The notes beneath the pieces are model-generated. The model ran no database searches. It was not told the origin of the DNA and saw only the letters and a program-made list of their open reading frames with translations. Below, one piece after another: positions 5,275-6,680 of a stretch of 6,680 nt of DNA. The position numbers and the translations under genes are program-made. Positions within the stretch are counted from its first letter, which is position 1, and every line of letters begins with the position of its first letter. The DNA comes from Rhodoferax sp. (GTDB taxonomy: Bacteria > Pseudomonadota > Gammaproteobacteria > Burkholderiales > Burkholderiaceae_C), in assembly GCA_023231075.1 (NCBI GenBank), contig JALNWC010000145.1, positions 1 through 6,680 on the forward strand, in the 5' to 3' direction.

Positions 5275-6456
5275 ATGGCGAACGATTTTCTATTTACCTC
5301 AGAATCAGTTTCTGAAGGTCACCCCGACAAGGTGGCTGACCAGATCTCTGATGCGATTCTGGACGCGATTTTCAAACAAGACCCCAAGTCACGGGTGGCG
5401 GCGGAAACCCTGTGCAACACCGGCCTGGTGCTGCTGGCGGGAGAAATCACCACCAACGCCTCGGTCGACTACATCCAGATCGCCCGCGACACCCTCAAAC
5501 GCATCGGTTACGACAACTCCGACTTCGGGATTGATTACAAGGGCTGCGCGGTGCTGGTGGCCTACGACAAGCAGAGCAACGACATTGCCCAAGGTGTCGA
5601 CCATGCCAGTGACGACCACCTCAACACCGGTGCCGGCGACCAGGGCCTGATGTTTGGCTACGCCTGCAACGAAACGCCCGAGCTGATGCCCGCGCCGATC
5701 TATTACGCCCACCGCCTGGTCGAGCGCCAGGCACAGCTGCGCAAAGATGGTCGCCTGCCCTTTTTGCGCCCGGATGCCAAGAGCCAGGTCACCATGCGCT
5801 ATGTCGATGGCAAACCGCACAGCATCGACACCGTGGTGCTGTCCACCCAGCACAGCCCCGAGATGAGTCTGGGCAACCACATGACCGATGCCTTCTATGA
5901 AGCGATTCGCGAAGAAATCATCAAACCCGTCTTGCCCAAAGAATGGCTGACAGCTGACACCAAGTACCTGATCAACCCCACCGGCCGTTTTGTGGTGGGG
6001 GGCCCACAAGGTGACTGTGGCCTGACCGGGCGCAAGATCATTGTCGACACCTACGGTGGCGCCTGCCCGCACGGCGGAGGCGCCTTCAGCGGCAAAGACC
6101 CGACAAAAGTGGATCGCTCAGCCGCCTACGCCGCACGCTATGTAGCCAAAAACATTGTGGCAGCCGGCCTGGCGCGCCAATGCCAGATTCAGGTGGCCTA
6201 CGCCATCGGCGTGGCCAAACCCATGAATGTGACGGTTTATACCGAAGGCACAGGGCTGATTCCGGACGAGGACATCGCCGCCCTGGTTCACCTGCACTTT
6301 GACCTGCGCCCACGCGGCATCATTCAGATGCTGGACCTGCTGCGCCCCATTTACGAAAAAACCGCCGCCTACGGTCACTTTGGCCGCGAAGAGCCCGAGT
6401 TCACATGGGAGCACACCGACAAAGCCCAATTACTTCGTGCCGCCGCCGGTCTATGA
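5275..6456 (+). CDS. metK: S-adenosylmethionine synthetase
   Basis: MetK makes S-adenosylmethionine from methionine and ATP in the cytoplasm and releases phosphate and diphosphate. The protein has 393 residues, full length for bacterial MetK (E. coli 384). The signature elements are intact: SEGHPDK at 13-19 (catalytic His16, metal-binding Asp18), GAGDQGLMFGYA at 119-130, and the phosphate-binding loop GGGAFSGKDPTKVDRSAAY at 267-285. Other conserved stretches are INPTGRFVVGGPQGDCGLTG at 233-252 and YGHFGRE at 366-372. The C terminus LLRAAAGL looks natural, so the gene is not truncated. A good Shine-Dalgarno site lies seven bases upstream. The TGA stop (6454-6456) is also the first three bases of an 11-base repeat found again 28 bases on. 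The gene stands alone in its direction here. Confidence 0.98.
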   Translation: MANDFLFTSESVSEGHPDKVADQISDAILDAIFKQDPKSRVAAETLCNTGLVLLAGEITTNASVDYIQIARDTLKRIGYDNSDFGIDYKGCAVLVAYDKQSNDIAQGVDHASDDHLNTGAGDQGLMFGYACNETPELMPAPIYYAHRLVERQAQLRKDGRLPFLRPDAKSQVTMRYVDGKPHSIDTVVLSTQHSPEMSLGNHMTDAFYEAIREEIIKPVLPKEWLTADTKYLINPTGRFVVGGPQGDCGLTGRKIIVDTYGGACPHGGGAFSGKDPTKVDRSAAYAARYVAKNIVAAGLARQCQIQVAYAIGVAKPMNVTVYTEGTGLIPDEDIAALVHLHFDLRPRGIIQMLDLLRPIYEKTAAYGHFGREEPEFTWEHTDKAQLLRAAAGL

Positions 6457-6492
6457 ATCGCCCCCAGGAATCCCGCCTTGTTGAATCGCCCC
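6454..6492. repeat. Short direct repeat TGAATCGCCCC spanning the metK stop codon
   Basis: TGAATCGCCCC occurs at 6454-6464 and again at 6482-6492. After each copy the similarity continues loosely (CAGGAATCCCG versus GGGAATTGAGG, allowing a two-base gap). The first copy begins with the metK TGA. The repeat is directly visible; its cause is not. One reading is a partial duplication of an insertion-sequence tip beside metK. Confidence 0.85.
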
Positions 6493-6555
6493 GGGAATTG
6501 AGGAGGCTCCAAACTTTGAGAAGACGGAGCCATGAACAACAACTCAAATCGTTTT
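6482..6555 (+). mobile_element. Possible remnant of an IS3-family left end
   Basis: The segment starts TGAATCGCCCCGGGAAT, followed by an AGGAGGCTCC stretch (6501-6510) and an ATG at 6532 with codons for MNNNSNRF. From memory this resembles the terminal repeat, leader and first residues of OrfA in IS3-family elements common in Burkholderiales, where the protein continues into a helix-turn-helix after a SPEVRERA-type motif. Here the match stops after about eight codons. No transposase domain, right end or target duplication is visible in the window. The assignment rests on recollection and is tentative. Confidence 0.4.
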
Positions 6556-6630
6556 CCTCCGCTGAAAAATGGCGGCGGAAATTGGTGTCGAGCAAATTTT
6601 GTTTGCCAAGGTCACAAAGGGGCTTTGTGA
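6532..6630 (+). pseudogene. Tiny frame starting like an IS3 orfA, 32 residues, probably not functional
   Basis: The frame runs from the ATG at 6532 to TGA at 6628-6630, starting MNNNSNRFPPLKNGGGN. The first eight residues look like the start of a transposase OrfA; the rest has no similarity I recognise and shows no helix-turn-helix. GGAG at 6526-6529 is only two bases from the ATG. The frame ends inside the hairpin at 6610-6632. It is most likely the leftover start of a disrupted transposase gene, or chance. Confidence 0.25.
6553..6581. repeat. Imperfect hairpin downstream of metK
   Basis: TTTCC (6553-6557) pairs with GGAAA (6577-6581) and CCGC (6559-6562) with GCGG (6572-6575), with one T/C mismatch and a nine-base loop. 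It begins where the OrfA resemblance ends. No T run follows, so it is not a typical rho-independent terminator. Confidence 0.5.
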
Positions 6631-6632
6631 CC
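6610..6632. repeat. Perfect 10-bp inverted repeat GGTCACAAAG-GGG-CTTTGTGACC
   Basis: The arms 6610-6619 and 6623-6632 are perfectly complementary around a three-base centre. It is the longest perfect hairpin I found in the window. It is followed by CAATGTGATTGTTTTCC, with only four T in a row, so a terminator role for metK is possible but weak. It could also be part of a dispersed repeat or an operator. Confidence 0.7.
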
Positions 6633-6680
6633 CAATGTGATTGTTTTCCCCTGTGGGCCGCATCAAGGGTACGCTTCGCC

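Noticed and set aside
5389..6072. Minus-strand frame of 227 codons inside metK
   Set aside because: It is antisense to an intact, highly conserved metK; long shadow frames are common in GC-rich genes.
1..6680. CRISPR array, tRNA, rRNA, toxin-antitoxin or defence system
   Set aside because: No regularly spaced repeats, no tRNA-like cloverleaf with a 3' acceptor pattern, and all sizeable genes are recognised housekeeping families.

Overview
The window looks like a chromosomal housekeeping region from a betaproteobacterium of the order Burkholderiales, most likely a member of the Comamonadaceae related to Rhodoferax or Polaromonas. The basis is the GC-rich coding style, the close family matches of ComF, TrmL, EngB, two LpxL-type acyltransferases and MetK, and a leftmost partial gene that resembles the BioC-like methyltransferase I associate with comF in that family. 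The taxonomic call is inference; no rRNA or other marker is present.

Layout, left to right. (1) At 1-298 the minus strand carries the first 99 codons of a BioC-like methyltransferase that runs off the left edge. It is divergent from comF (336-1031, phosphoribosyltransferase with an eight-cysteine zinc-finger region), which is followed closely by trmL (about 1058-1531, tRNA 2'-O-methyltransferase). (2) 1532-1885 has no convincing gene but holds five perfect GGCAAG hexamers. (3) A di-haem cytochrome c4-type protein (1886-2512, minus) is divergent from the ribosome-assembly GTPase engB/yihA (2587-3321, plus), with a 74-base shared promoter region. (4) Two LpxL/HtrB-family acyltransferases lie in tandem on the minus strand (5085 down to 4255, then 4229 down to 3363). 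They converge on engB and diverge from metK. (5) metK (5275-6456, plus) encodes an intact S-adenosylmethionine synthetase. (6) After metK, 6457-6680 looks different: a short direct repeat that includes the metK stop codon, a segment resembling the left tip and first codons of an IS3-family insertion sequence that soon loses that resemblance, and two hairpins.

Functional links are loose. MetK makes the S-adenosylmethionine that TrmL uses, and that the partial methyltransferase would use if it is active. The two acyltransferases serve the outer-membrane lipid A pathway, cytochrome c4 serves periplasmic electron transfer, and EngB serves 50S subunit assembly. I found no CRISPR array, tRNA, rRNA, toxin-antitoxin pair, defence system or biosynthetic cluster, and no evidence of a new multi-gene system. 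The most unusual parts are the metK 3' flank, the hexamer repeat in the unexplained spacer, the degenerate SAM-binding motif of the partial methyltransferase, and the palindrome between metK and the acyltransferase operon.
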